A stretch of DNA of 64,000 nt, from positions 1,656,002,062-1,656,066,061 of the forward strand of contig OY728121.1 in assembly GCA_963277665.1 (NCBI GenBank). Reading direction: 5' to 3'. This document shows positions 36,401 to 49,135 of this stretch, piece by piece (within the stretch, counting starts at the first letter, position 1; each line of letters begins with the position of its first letter). A program made the translations under genes and the position numbers. Origin of the DNA: Viscum album (Eukaryota; Streptophyta; Magnoliopsida; Santalales; Viscaceae). Under the pieces are notes generated by a model, which made no database searches, was not told where the DNA came from, and saw only the letters and a list, made by a program, of their open reading frames with translations.

Positions 36401-38756
36401 TTTTTTATAAACTTCATTTATAATTATTGTCTATATGTATATTAGTTTTTTATTATCTATTTTTAATATCGAGTGTGAGTTGTCTTTACCGTTATGAAGT
36501 AGTTTCAAAATATTGGTGTTATTAATTATTCTCCAAAATTTCATCATTATGAGACCATAAAATTCATTTTAATTTATTTTTAATGATACTTTTTAAATAT
36601 ATAATTTCATTTTGTGAGTGATTTTGTTACGGTTCTTATAGACAAAATTAGGTACAAACATGTTTCTTATATTTTTAACAAATTAATAGTGGTATCTTAA
36701 TTAATGATTTTAATATTAAGTTAAAATAATAGAACCAAAATAAAATAATTATTTACTTTTTATGTCTTTTATCATCGGTAATTATGTTCTCATAGTCACC
36801 CATGATATTATTTTACAACATTATTCAAGTAGTTGGTTAATCCGAACTAAACATGATCATACCATAATTAATGGATGAGTATGGTTATGAAAGTGGTATA
36901 TTTTGGGAATAATATCATTATTATAGAATAATAAAAATAATTTTTAGTTAATTTTATGTTTTTTAATCATATTTTATGTGTATTCAATAAACAATAAATA
37001 AACAATATGGAAAATTTGATACGTTACTTCATAGAGGTGGTAGTTTACATCACACATGATTAATGTTTTTATTTACCAGATAATGAGAGGAAAAGAAGGT
37101 GGATTATAATTTTTTGATTAATAATAATAAAAATAATAATTCAACCTATTTAATATTTATATTTCTCTTTCACCCTTCAAATCCACAAAGAGAGGTTGTG
37201 GGGAAAATGGAAAATTTTCACTTTGTGGAGGTGGTAGTCTGTACACACTTGGGTGATGTTTTTTTATAAATTGTAAAGATGAAATGTAGTTAATATTTAT
37301 TCCATTAGAATAATAAAATTAAATATAAAAACAATTAGTATTTAATTATATATTAATTATTAATTTATATTTTGTAATGTAACATTGAAAGTAAATATGT
37401 AAGAGAAAAATTGAGTACTCACGTTGAAATTTCTATGTTTTCTTTAGAGGATTCCATAGAAAGTGGGGTCTTAAGAAAATATAGTGTTAAAATCAGGCCA
37501 TTTAAAAGGAATTGGATTAAAAATTATGGATATTGATCAAATTTTTAGGTGGAAAACTAATTCATTGAGTGGTATTGAAGGGGTAACAAAAGTCCCCTTT
37601 TATTAGAGGTGAGAATGGAATTTTTGTAATTATAGCAAATTAGTATAGAGGGATGGAATGTTAAAGTTTTTGTGTGGTTAAAAAATTGGATATAATGGTG
37701 TGTGGGACTAGATAATTTCTATTAAAACTCATACATTCACTTTCACTTTTGTTTTGAGAAATATTTTAATTCCTTTATTCTTAGAATTTTCAATTTTACA
37801 TTTTTTTGTTTTTCTATGGAAACTAATTTTTACCTTATTAATTTAATTTTAATTAATGAAGAGAAAATATAAATTATTAAATAATTTTAACCTACTAATT
37901 TTAAAAATGAAATTAATTTTATCAGATAAAATTTCTTTTAGTAAGAAAATGAAATTTTAACATGAGTTCATTTAACACATAAAATCTTTTTTTAAAAAGT
38001 GTGTTTAGGCTTAAGATTCACGTATAGGTTAAAAATTATCAATTTTATTAATTCATAGTGAATAAAATTTTTTATTATAAAAAAAATAATGTTTTTTTGG
38101 CTTCAAAATCAATCCAAAATTGTATTTTACCATAAAAATGTTTAATTAAAATAAAAGGCCATAAACTATTTCTATTTTAGAATAGAATGTTACCTAAGTT
38201 AGAAAAATTAATAATTGGTTTTATAATTTTAGAATAGTATTTAAAATTATTAATTTTTCCCCATAAATTCATATTTTATTAATTAAAAATGTTAAATATA
38301 TTTCTATGTTTTTCTTCTAAATTCATAAATGGTATTGCTTTCGTAAAAACTATATTTTTCACTATTCACCTAAAAAATTTTTATTTTAGAAAAGTTCCAA
38401 AAAATTAATACTATGATAATTTTAGAATTATGAATTGAATTATAAAATTTATTTTTAAAAGTTAAAATTCTATAATTTAAACATTTATTTTTTTTGAATA
38501 AAAATAAAACATATTAAAAAACCATTTTGTTGAAAATTTAACTATTTATGTTTTAAAAGTTCTAAATCCTATTTTGTGTGAATTTTTAATTGATTAATAT
38601 ATTTTTATTTACTATATGTTTTATTTTTATTATGTCTTTATTTTATAATATGTCACAGATCATTTTAGTTTAGTTTTGTGTGTGAAACAAGCTTTTAGAG
38701 ACCCTATTTATTTAAGGATAAAAATTCAGCAAAAACTTAAGTTGTTATATTTTACA
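36401..38756 (-). repeat. 3' LTR of a minus-strand chromovirus
   Basis: On the minus strand the LTR starts TGTAAAATATAACAAC at 38,756, directly after a chromodomain and a polypurine-like AAGGG. Its first kilobase is extremely AT-rich. Two copies of a phrase like ACTACCACCTCCAC lie at about 37,035-37,065 and 37,218-37,245 and relate it to the solo LTR at 46,555-51,062. A donor-like ACGTGAGTAC lies at about 37,415-37,425. The lower end was not determined and may extend into 35,450-36,400. Confidence 0.65.
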
Positions 38757-38781
38757 CCCTTAAAATAATTTTATCCTCAAA
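38757..38781 (-). other. Polypurine tract and conserved pre-LTR segment
   Basis: The minus strand reads TTTGAGGATAAAATT followed by ATTTTAAGGG up to the LTR start. Plant chromoviruses typically have TTCGAGGACGAAATT and a purine run at this place, where plus-strand DNA synthesis starts. It fixes the 3' LTR boundary at 38,756. Confidence 0.7.
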
Positions 38782-38804
38782 ATTTTATTAAATGGTAGAA
38801 AAAA

Positions 38805-38970
38805 TTGAGGGAAATTTTATCTCATCACATCCTCATATTCCCATGTAGCCTTATAAAACTTATGATTCCTCTATAAAACATTAACTATATGGGTGGTCTT
38901 ATTCCTCAGAACCATGTCTCTTCAATCCAAGATTTCCACAGGTTTTTACTCCTATGAATGGTCATGTTCT
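38805..38970 (-). pseudogene. Chromodomain remnant of the minus-strand chromovirus
   Basis: On the minus strand PVEILD is followed by MVLRNKTTHIVNVL, a stop in place of W, then RNHKFYKATWEYEDVMR. This is a close match to the chromovirus consensus KVLRNKxIPLVKVLWRNHxxEEATWExEDxMR. The single W-to-stop change is TGG to a stop codon. It is the best-preserved chromodomain in the window. Confidence 0.9.
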
Positions 38971-38984
38971 AAATGTAATGTTTC

Positions 38985-40290
38985 TGATCTCAATACATGT
39001 GATGGATTTGGTATGTAATTCCTCAAAAGTAGTACTTGCAATATGTCATGAACTTGAGAGAGGTTTATAGGGAGTGCTAAATGATAGGCTATGACCATTA
39101 TATGATAAAGGATCTAGATGGTACTGATGTATCTAGATATTAGATTCCATTTCTTTATAAATCTCATAATCCACTTCGATGGGGATATCTTGAGGTACAC
39201 CTTGTCAGAAAATTGAATTATAGACCCCAATGATGATTATCTATATAAGTTTTCTATTGAATTTTTGTTGCTTTAATATTCCAATTAATTGACTAAACCT
39301 TATCTGCCATATCTTAGACACGGTTAGGACTGATCAACATCCTCTCTCTAACTTCATCCCAACAATTTAGAGTCCTACATCTTCTCTCATACACAACTTC
39401 ATATGATTTCATTTTAAATTTTGAATAAAAAATGTTTTTATATTATAACTATACCCAAGGGAGGTTTTTATCTTGACATCATTTTAAATAAAACATATTA
39501 GCATATACTCTAGAGGTTTTGTGATCCACTTAGACTGATAATCTATTTGAGGATGATAAAAAGTGTTTAAACTGTGCACCATCTCTAACTATTTCTAAAG
39601 ACTTATCTAGAACTTTAAGGTAATCCTCATATCCTAATCAGATATAATACTCTATATATCCTTACCACTTACCTTAGGTATATCTTGGAATGTTGGCCCC
39701 AAGTGGAATCTTTTTTGTTGGAAATAAAATGTACTGTTGTTGTAAGGAGATCAACTACAACCCAAAATGGAATTTGGTCATTTAGCTATCTTGGGGAGTC
39801 CTATGGTGAAATGCATGGTGATATTTTCACATTTCTATACTAGTATGGTTAATGGTTGTAACATACCCTTAGAATTTTTCCCTATAGACTTAACTTTATA
39901 ACATACCAAGAATCGAGATATGTATTGTTCAATTTCTCTCTTAATGCTATCCCACCATATGTTTTGTTTTTTTATCGTTATACATCTTTACACATCTTTG
40001 ATGAATATTGAAATATGATATATGTACATCATCCAAATTGTCCTTCTTAAATTATGGTTTTTATGGGATACATATCTTACTTCTAAAACTTATGACTACA
40101 TCTTTATCAAATTTTATCTCTAGAATATTCAATAAATTTTAAATAGATCTAAATCATCTTTATGGGAATATTTGATTTTCATGTGGATGTAAGGTTGGGT
40201 AGTAATTTGGGTATGGTATGATTTCTCTTCTCCCATTTTGACTTCAAGATTCATCCTCTACAAATCTATGAGTATAGGGTGTGATTCCTC
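38985..40290 (-). pseudogene. Integrase remnant of the minus-strand chromovirus
   Basis: Minus-strand reading from high to low coordinates: a linker, then the zinc finger. The finger reads MYIYHISIFI (His residues) followed by a degenerate CLVC at about 39,915. Next come MLQPLTILV, the core start ENITMHFTIGLPK (about 39,830-39,790), a decayed SIISD block near 39,650, and FYHPQIDYQSKW (about 39,550-39,515; consensus FHPQTDGQSER). Last come KVYLKISPSKWIMRF (about 39,208-39,164) and LALPINLSQVHDILQVLLLRNYIPNPS (about 39,085-39,005). This is a del/Tekay-type integrase with many stops. RT and gag are absent above 40,290. Confidence 0.9.
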
Positions 40291-40379
40291 AGACCTACAC
40301 TTCCATATCTGGTTCTAAACATATATAATTTTTAAGAAATCATAAGAGTTACTAAAAACTCCCAATATCAAAACTTTGG

Positions 40380-41750
40380 TGTCAGGGAAAAATAGGTATA
40401 TTTACAACAAAAATCATAGAATAATTCACATTTTTTGAAAAAATATTTTTCACACATGAAATTATCTTATATATATATCCCTTGAACTCCACTTCCTAAG
40501 GAAATGGAGAAACATAAGAAATAGTGAGTTATAAATCTCAGTAAGGGATAAGAAATGAAAAAAATAATTAATGAACATCATGGGTGTAATATGAGGCATA
40601 CCTTAAGAACATGAACATATATACTTGAGGCACAAAATAAGTATACTAATATTAGAACATGAGGAACAACATGGAAACGTTACTAAAAAATAAATATAAC
40701 ACATTCATAATAATGTAACCAAGTTTCATGACTAAGGTGTCAGAAAACATTTTACGTAGGTTGTTCACTAAGGTATCATAAAAACATTACCAAGGCCTGC
40801 TTCCAAGGTATCATAAACATGTTATCTCTTGAGATAAATTCTTTACCCAATGCATTGGAGTGCTACCAAGGAGAACCCTTCTTATTCCAAAATTCATTTA
40901 TTCCACATGGAGAAAACCATACAAAAATCTGTCAATAATAATGACATGATAAACCTATTCATAATTAAATAAGTATTCAATGAAATTAATAATCTTTCTA
41001 GGTATATTCTCATCAATCAAGATAATGATGTATAAATTATTAACACCATATATAATAGATCATATACAATTTAATGTATAATTTACCGAATCAATTTATG
41101 TATATGTATATTGGTGAACACCCTTCAATCAAATGAATCAGAAAAGAGTTTCTACTAGGGAAGGAAATAGGAAGAAATGTTACTCATAATTGATGAGAAG
41201 GAAAGACATAGGCATTGATGAATCACTCTCAATAGATATTTCATTTCAACCATACCATGTGTATATAAGAACATTGTTTTGGTGGAGAAAGGTAAAGTAC
41301 CTAAGAAATATGGAGATTGATAGATAACATAATCATCAATTATAAAATGAGTGAGAAATAACCCCTTTAAATAGACTAATATGGAAATGTTGGTGAATAT
41401 CCAAAAATCAACTTTAGAAACTAACAGATATTCACAAGGCTATGGTTAGTGCCCAAATCAAATAAATTTCATTAATTAGTAGTGGCAGGTACTTACGTGG
41501 AATAAATATATTAATTGAAAGTGAAACGTATTACATATATTTAAATCCTTCATTATATCCCATAAAGGACATGTGAATTATCCAAAGAATTCCCCATGGG
41601 ACTGTGAAACTAGATGTGCTGTTAAACCTCTTTGTCCTGCACTAGGTGACGATTGAGTAAATACCTAATCCAATATTTTATAGTTTATTACCTCTTGGTA
41701 CAACAATTCAAGAGCTCGTATCCACTTTTTTGTACCAAAACAGGGACATC
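40380..41750 (-). repeat. LTR-like segment, minus strand, above the integrase
   Basis: On the minus strand it ends in ATTTTTCCCTGACA at 40,380. It contains ATCCCTTACTGAGATT (about 40,530-40,550), which matches ACCCTTACTGAGCTTT in the solo LTR at about 50,750. It also contains GCATTGGGTAA (about 40,855), matched at about 50,478. Higher up, CCTATTTAAAGG-like and TTAGGTAC motifs (about 41,295-41,380) fit a promoter and leader. It may be the 5' LTR of the chromovirus, with gag to RNase H deleted, or a separate solo LTR. The upper end is uncertain. Confidence 0.5.
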
Positions 41751-42049
41751 ATCCCTAAAAATTCCACACATACTTTTCTATACCAAATGTAGGATATTTT
41801 TATTTATATGAGAAATTTTGATCATTATGATGAATTATGAAGGTAGTATAATGAGAGGGAATAATGTTATATCATGTTGGGTATGATTATGCTATTCTAA
41901 TATATATCAGTACCTTATATGTGTTAGTGATTCAAAAAATCCCTACATTTATTACTCAGGAATTAACCTTAAGCATTTGAAATTTTATCATAGTCAAAGT
42001 CATTTTTAATGGACCCTAGAATTCATTTTATTCTAAAAGATTTATATTA

Positions 42050-44345
42050 TGCATCAAGGAATTATCTTACAAATTGAACTTAGTACTTATAATGAAATTT
42101 TAGTCTATGATAAAGTATTTTATCCTATATAACATTGGAGTATTAAATATTATATTACTACACAAGTGAATTGAATTATTTATTAAATAAATTATCTTTA
42201 TAAGAAAAAATCCATATCAGAAAGAAAAGTCATATATATAATCATAAAATTCTTTTATCTTATGAAAATCTAAAAATATCTTATGAAAAGGACCTTAATA
42301 AATGAATAATCATACTTTCCTCAAGGAGAACATATAAGAATTCATTTATCCCATGAAGAAGGATCATATTACAGAGATTTTAAATCTATATCAGTTATCT
42401 TATGTGTTGAATAAGTCAAATACTTAACAAGTATTTGTGTTACAAATCTATTTATCTTTACATGATGGAATTTTCTTATGAGATTGGTGGTTCTAGAATT
42501 TTATCTTATGAGGATTGACCTGTCTTACAGAGGATTGATATGAGTAGGATCCTTACCATTAACATATCTTTTTTTTTTAATTTAACTTATGATTTTACAT
42601 GCATTATAAAAAAAGTTTTACAAGTTAATAAATTTTGATTTTGAGAGAATTTTTTTTCCTAGAATGTAAAAATTAAATGAAGAATAAATATGATATACTC
42701 TACAGTCCCTATTTAATACATATTTTTAAAATATATAAATTTTCTAATTAAGAGTCTTTCACTTTAGTTTTTGCAAAATGATTATTTTTTCATCCATTTT
42801 TATTATCATGTTCGCTCAGTTAAAATTCAAAACATGGGGTATAAAAAGAAAATTTCCTCAATTAATAAGAAAAGAGTGTGAAGAATATGATATAAACGAT
42901 ACCTAAGATACTCAAGATACCAAGAATATATACATAATTAGATTAATTGTTGATCAAATTAGTTGTTTTTGGGAAAAAATTCCCTCAATGCATCCTATCT
43001 GTATGTTTTGGGTATGGTTGTGTTTGTTGAAAAATATAGATAACTGCAACTGAGAATGGTTGGAAAAACCATTCCATAGGAAGGGTATGCTAATGCGTAC
43101 AATGTTCGGGAAGGGTATGAGACCGTATACCAGGCAACGATAATGGTATGTGGATGCAGTTTGTGAAACCAAAAAGGGTTCGTGACTGAGTGGAAGTGTG
43201 GTACGCGGATGGGCAGAAGATTTAGTAAATATTGGTTTAGTGGATTAAGAGGATATCTTTGCCTATATAAGAATAACTAACCCCATTGATTACTGTGGAG
43301 ATTGAACATTATTAGAGAATACATTTTTCTCCAAGAATTCAGAAAAGTCTGAAAGTGGTTTGCGCTGAAGTTGTTTGTGGGGATTATTAGCCCACAAAGG
43401 AAGTCTAGTATGCATTGGAGGAAGTACAGTATGCGGAATGAGTTGTCTCTATATGCAGAGGGGGAATCTACGATACATGAGAGAGAGAATTCCTCAGGCG
43501 GTATGTGGAGGGGGAACTCCAGTACGCAGAACTGAATGCAGTCAGTGAACAGAGAACAGTTCGTGGATAGGAGGGGTTTTGTAGAGGAAGTCCGCAGACG
43601 AAGGGTGGTTTCTGGTAGCGGTGATGGCACGTGAAGAAGTTGTCCCTCGTACCAAACTCGGTACTCAGTACATGAGAAAGGAATATGGTTCACGTTTTTC
43701 ACAAGGATGCTTGTGGGAGATTCAAATCAGTTTTCAAAATTATTTTCCAGTACCTAGAAGTAATCGGGAAGGTGGACTTCATTTGTGGGTGAAAAAGGGA
43801 CTTCAATAGAGCATCTATCTACTGTTGAGGATGCAGGAATTCATGCAAATGAATGGACCTACATGTCCATAAATTGTGTTTGACATAAAAATCGATAATC
43901 TGTGAGTGGTTTCATTTACAAGAGTAGTGAGCGATGGAAGAGGAAGACATTGACCCTTTCCACTAGCAGCGATCCAGAGAAAGAGACATAGGTAGTGACC
44001 CATGAGAATGCATTTAGAAGACCCTAAACCTTGGAAATGCAGCGAACCAGGGCAGAGAAGATCTAGCCCAAACATTGTACTCATTTTTGGCCGTGAGCCT
44101 TAGTGAATTTGGTACATTGGTATATTATCGTAGTATGCTCATTGGACATAGTCCAGTGAGGGTGAAACAAGTAAAAATCGTTGTGTCCTTTGCATGATTT
44201 CAAATCAGTTTATATATTTTCAAGAGAGGAAGAGAGAATTGAGTTTTTTATAACAACTAAAAAATATCCAAAAAGGGAAAGTTTTAATATAACATACCCA
44301 GATTCACCCCCCCCTCTCAGGGTATTCAACCTAGTGGACCTAATA
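42050..44345 (+). repeat. 5' LTR of the SIRE-like element
   Basis: The part 42,050-42,420 is a diverged direct repeat of about 61,545-61,925. Both share AGTGAACTTAGTACTTRT-like sequence (about 42,077; 61,577) and ATATAAGAATTCATTTATCC (about 42,331 and 61,831). A TATA box lies at 43,264. The region 43,090-43,600 is rich in GTAYGYRGA motifs. The end near 44,345 has CACCCCCCCCTCTCAGGG followed by a degenerate GGACCTAATA, as in SIRE LTRs. The long minus-strand ORF of 141 codons at 43,277-43,702 is inside the LTR and is not considered a gene. Confidence 0.75.
43264..43271 (+). promoter_or_regulatory. TATA box in the SIRE-like 5' LTR
   Basis: TATATAAG in the context GCCTATATAAGAATA, about 1,080 bp before the LTR end. 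It is the best core-promoter candidate of this LTR. Transcripts would start some 25-35 bp downstream, near 43,300. Confidence 0.6.
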
Positions 44346-44914
44346 GTAGTTTTTCTTATAAAATAATTCGTTTAAATCAAAGAACCACCAAATTTTCTTC
44401 TTAAAGTTATTATTCTTATATGTAAATATCTTCAACATCTATTAGTTTCTACGTGAAACTTTATTATGAACCAACATCAAACTTCTTTTTTATCATTGTA
44501 TCAATCAACACTCGTTGTGATCAAGTTTAATAATAATTTCAATAGTTATGGTAAAGAGAGAGTCTAGTTGAAATATCTCAAAACTTTATAATATTTTGAA
44601 ACTAGTTTCACTCAATTGGGAAACCCTTTAAAAAAGGTATGATATATTGAAAATAAAAAAACTCATGGAGTAGACAATTCATGGAGAGTACTTGGAAATA
44701 TTTATTCCCTAAACCACTATAAAAACTCCATGTTCTGCCTTTTTTTTATTGTTTTCTATTATTTTTATTATTCTTTATAAGAGAAGATTAGAATCATTTA
44801 TCCATAATGAGAGGGTGGGTTTTGAGAGAGGAAAATTTCAGGGACTCAATGCACCCCCTTTGAGTCAATGATTCATTTTTATTTGATCAATAATTGGTCC
44901 TAAAAGTAGACACC
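44346..44914 (+). other. Leader between SIRE-like LTR and gag
   Basis: A non-coding leader in which the primer-binding site should follow the LTR end. The sequence there (GTAGTTTTTCTTA) no longer matches the tRNA-Met site well enough to claim it. The rest is AT-rich and unassigned. Confidence 0.4.
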
Positions 44915-46549
44915 AAAAATGTATTGTCTATGAATAGAGAACCCTATTTTAATGGGTGAAAAATTTGGATAATAGACTGAACGAATGATTATTTTTCTAA
45001 AAAAATTGGTATAAAAGTTAATCTAAAGGATGTTAAGCCCTATGAAATCCCCAAGATTGATCCAGATATGTGTGATGCTACTAAAAAAATCCAAATATGA
45101 TATAAATGATAAATACATTAATGATATCATAAGTGGGCTCTATCTAGATGATTTAAATAATGTTTTATAATTTTTTATAACATATTAAATGTGGAATTCC
45201 ATTTAATTAGGTTATTAAGAAATTGGAACTGTTCATTAACCTTGATAAAATACATCTTAAATAAATTTCTAAACCTTTAGGATGATGAGAGGGGAAAATA
45301 TCACTTAGTTAAAGGGAGTATTAACATAAATTATAAATGATATTACTTCTCAAGGAACTCATATTCCTAAACCTAATCAAGCTTGAAAAAAATATACGCA
45401 TTCTACCTGAAAGTGGAGTAGACTTTTAGTTAAAATTAGAACAGATACTATTATGAAAAAATTAATAATAAAAGAACTTATCAGTACTTTTATGATGTAT
45501 AAAGCTACAATAGAAGCTATGTCTAGAGAGAATAATCTCTTTAAGAAAGAAAATGTTTCTTTGAAAGTTTCTACTACAAAAAATGATAAGAATAATAAAT
45601 GTATACTAATTTTTACACCATCAAACGAAGAAAATTCAGGAAATTTAGATTCAAATGATGAGATCACTCAGTTTTAAAAGAAATTTAAAAAGTTATAGAA
45701 TAGAAGAATAGGATTCCAAAATTCCTTTAACAAGTGTAGAAATTATACTAGAATCACTAAGGAAGTCAGATGCTATGATTGAAGGAAAATTAGACATATC
45801 AAACTAGTCTTACATAAACTACAAGATAAAAAGAAGTTAGAGAAGAAGAAATTTAAAAATGTTGGCTATAATAATAAATCCAAGAATGCTATGATATATA
45901 CATGGAGTTCCTTAGAGGACTCCATTAATGATTCTGGTTTTAACTCCAAATATGAATGAGTTAAACAGAAGAATAATGTGTACTTTATGGAAAGATTTGT
46001 AGTGCTACACTCGACTCATTACTCATTTTATGAATATGAATTTGATCACTACTTTAATGATAAATTAAGTGTTTACTATTATATATTATAAGAAGAAAAC
46101 GTGTCTCTAAATAAAAAGAGAAAATCCCCTAAATAAATTATATGATTCTGTTGTCAAATAAAATAATGTAAAGAACATTTTTCTCGTCTTTTTGTTAAAA
46201 TTTATATTTCTCTTCCTAGTTGTGCTATATATGACAACAAGATAGAAAACTCAGAGACAAAATTTAAAGATATGAAATATTTTTCTAGCGTTTTTATTAA
46301 TAGGGAGGAGTATTCAAATAATATCCTTGGTAAAAAAAAATCTAATATTGAAAAATATTTCATAAGAAGTAATAGAGAAAAAACTAAGTTGTATAAAATT
46401 TATTTCATACGTTCTTCCAAATATTATAATGTTTATAATATCACCGCCATTCCTTATGGTATAAATGGTAATTTTTGAATGAAAGTTATCCAAGAAACCC
46501 TCAAGTGTATGGAATGAAGAAGGATTTTTTTCTATATTGTTATCTCATT
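44915..46549 (+). pseudogene. gag: SIRE-like gag remnant
   Basis: MNREPYFNG at about 44,932 matches the gag start block with PxFxGxNYxxWKxRM. The readable frame 45,453-45,677 (74 codons) starts KKLIIKELISTFMMYK and is Lys-, Asn- and Glu-rich, as is this part of SIRE gag. At about 45,757-45,815 EVRCYD, a stop, then RKIRHIKLV is a broken CCHC zinc knuckle. It is followed by a Lys-rich stretch, a TWSSLEDSIND segment (consensus ATWSDSEDS) and NVYFM (consensus xLCFMA). The frame at 46,272-46,478 contains NNILGKKKSNIEKYF, matching the LDxLLGSQR region. Gag is interrupted at 46,554 by a solo LTR. Confidence 0.75.
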
Positions 46550-46554
46550 CTAGT
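46550..46554 (+). repeat. Target-site duplication CTAGT (left)
   Basis: CTAGT immediately before the LTR start TGTAGC at 46,555. The identical 5 bp lie at 51,063-51,067, right after the LTR end. Confidence 0.75.
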
Positions 46555-48036
46555 TGTAGCATCCTAGGTAAATAAAGAATTTAACATTTTCATATTTATT
46601 AAAATTTGTGAATCAAATATTAATTTTAATTTGAAGGGGATTCTATGTTCGATGGCGTACCTCATACACAACAATGAGTTTCTTTGAAATCTTATGATGC
46701 ACACAATGCTGAGTCATACTGAAAAATAACAATATAATATTATTTTAAATGCTAGTTAACGCCAAGATTTTGTATTGGTGGGAATGGATAGAACTAACTA
46801 AAATATAAATATACATGTTTTTTAAATGTTTTTACATTTATCCAATAAATTTTAGAGGCTTAAAATAAGAAATAATCCGATTTTAAGCATAAATACTCTA
46901 ATATTCATTAAAATGTCGATTTTCCGCCTTTTGATGGCGAACTCTCATTAAATATAGTTTTGGTAACTTTTATATATTCTATTTGACAAAATAATAATAT
47001 TATTTATATTTGGGACATATAAATTTACTTTGGAAAAAATTTGGGTATTTTTCCAATAAAGTTCATTTTTAATAAATAGTGAAAATACTATATTTTAATT
47101 CAAAACCACATTTTAATATAATTTATTTATAATTTAATAATATCTTTTTAATTGGTTTTAAAGTTTAATTATATTATGTTTTTACCATTTAATCTAATGT
47201 TGGTCATTGGAAGTAATTTTACTTTGAAATTAGACATAAATAATTGTCAATCTTTTGATAGTTATTATTTCTTAAAAACACGTTTTTTGTTTTGACTGCG
47301 GGAATTAATTTTAAATTAATTTCTACCACTTTTGTGTTTTTAATTTATAAAAATGGATTCCATATTTGAAATCAGGAGTTACAATTTTGTAACTAGGAAA
47401 CTTTTATTTTTATACATTATTAATATTTACTTCAGTTAAAATTTTGTTTACCATGGTTAAAGGGTAAATATGGTAAATAAGGGTAAAGAAATATTATTAT
47501 AATAATATTAAATTACCCTAAAATGAATCCTAATCCTATTGGTTGATAAATTCCCAACCATAGGCATCCTTGAGTCGATTTTGGGACCCCATGGAGCCAC
47601 TTGGGAGTGATAATGACACTTTATATTAATTAATTATAAGTAAAGACAAAAGTGACATAAACATATATCTTTTAGTAAATCAATTTTTACATACGATTAT
47701 AAAAGTTATCTCTTCAACTATAGATATTTATTTTAAAGCTAAAAATAGTTCCTACATCATGGTACTTTGTTTATAGTTTTTAGAAATCAAATAAATAAAA
47801 TTATTTATGACACAATATAGATGCAGTGTTTACCTCATTAATGAATGAATTAAATAAATAAGGATATAAAGAGTAAAAAAATATTCAAAACCTACCCAAT
47901 TATTATTGGAGGATTTTATTTATAACATGAGTCAAATTATATTAAAATTTAATAATTTTTGGACTGTTATAAACCGAATATTATTATATAATAAAATAAT
48001 TTTTTTAAACTTTCTTAAAGAGACCCTCCTCCCTCT

Positions 48037-48044
48037 TATAAAAA
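48037..48044 (+). promoter_or_regulatory. TATA box in solo LTR
   Basis: TATAAAAA in the context CCCTCTTATAAAAATCCC, followed by a pyrimidine-rich leader of about 115 bp to the donor-like ATAAGGTAAT at about 48,158-48,167. This sets the LTR's transcription to the plus strand. Confidence 0.6.
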
Positions 48045-49135
48045 TCCCACACGTCTATACCATTTCTCACACTTCTCAAGACCCTTGGATCATCCAAAAT
48101 CTGCCCAATTATTCTCCCTACATCCCTCTCCTCCTCTTGGAAGCCTTCCCCAAGGCATAAGGTAATTCAATCTAACATTTTTGTTCAAACCAAAACGAGA
48201 TACCCGATTTACAGGTAACGTCTTCTCTTAAGTTATTTTGTTTTATTTTACTTATCCAACCCCATAAACTATTTTTATTTATTTATTTTATAAAAACAAT
48301 AGTATAAAAAATATACTAGTTTGTTTTTATGAGAAGGATTATAATAACACTTACACACACCTCCATCTAATGGGTAAAGAACATACTGTTTCTATGGATG
48401 GTGAACTACTGCCTCACGAAAAAATGATTGTTCAATATTCTCCTACCACCTCTTATGGAGACCATTAAGATGGAACTACATTTATATATGATATATATTA
48501 TATTTATTTGGTTTATATTCTTATTTATTTTTCATTTATATAATTCTTTTATGGTTTCCATAGTGGGTAAATATGATAATTTCATTTGAAGAAGTGCGGA
48601 CTACCGCCCCCTCAAAGTGATATGATTCGTTCAGGCCATACGTGTGATGTATAAAGTATGGAGTTAATGAAATTGTATACAATATTATACTGGAATTATA
48701 ATTTACCTATGTATAATTATGTTTTCATTCTATTAAAATAAGAAATAGAAATGAAAGTAGCGTTCATGTGTACGCACGACTTACCATCTCCATGAACGAT
48801 GCATTTCATTTCTTATCTCCAAATGTTATGTACTATTATAAATACATATATATACTGGTTATATCTGATATATATTATATCTAAATCATGAATATCATTA
48901 TGGTGATAATGCACCTTTGACTACATGAACAACTTGTAATTATAAGAAGTTCATTTTTGACTCAAATATCGATAAAACGACCATTATTAACTTAAATGAT
49001 TACATAATGTTTATAACATAGTAATAAGTGATATAAAAGGAATAATAAAGTTGAAAAAGGTTCATAAGTAATTAGAATTTAACTTTATTTTATTATTTAT
49101 GAGATTAAATAACTAACACGTCATGTCGATCATGA

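Noticed and set aside
43277..43702. 141-codon minus-strand ORF
   Set aside because: It lies antisense within the SIRE-like LTR, just downstream of its TATA box, and shows no recognisable domain. The LTR's moderate G+C here explains the open frame.
45377..45667. 96-codon minus-strand ORF with hydrophobic segments
   Set aside because: It is antisense to the Lys/Asn-rich gag frame. The hydrophobic look comes from reading AAA/AAT-rich sequence backwards.
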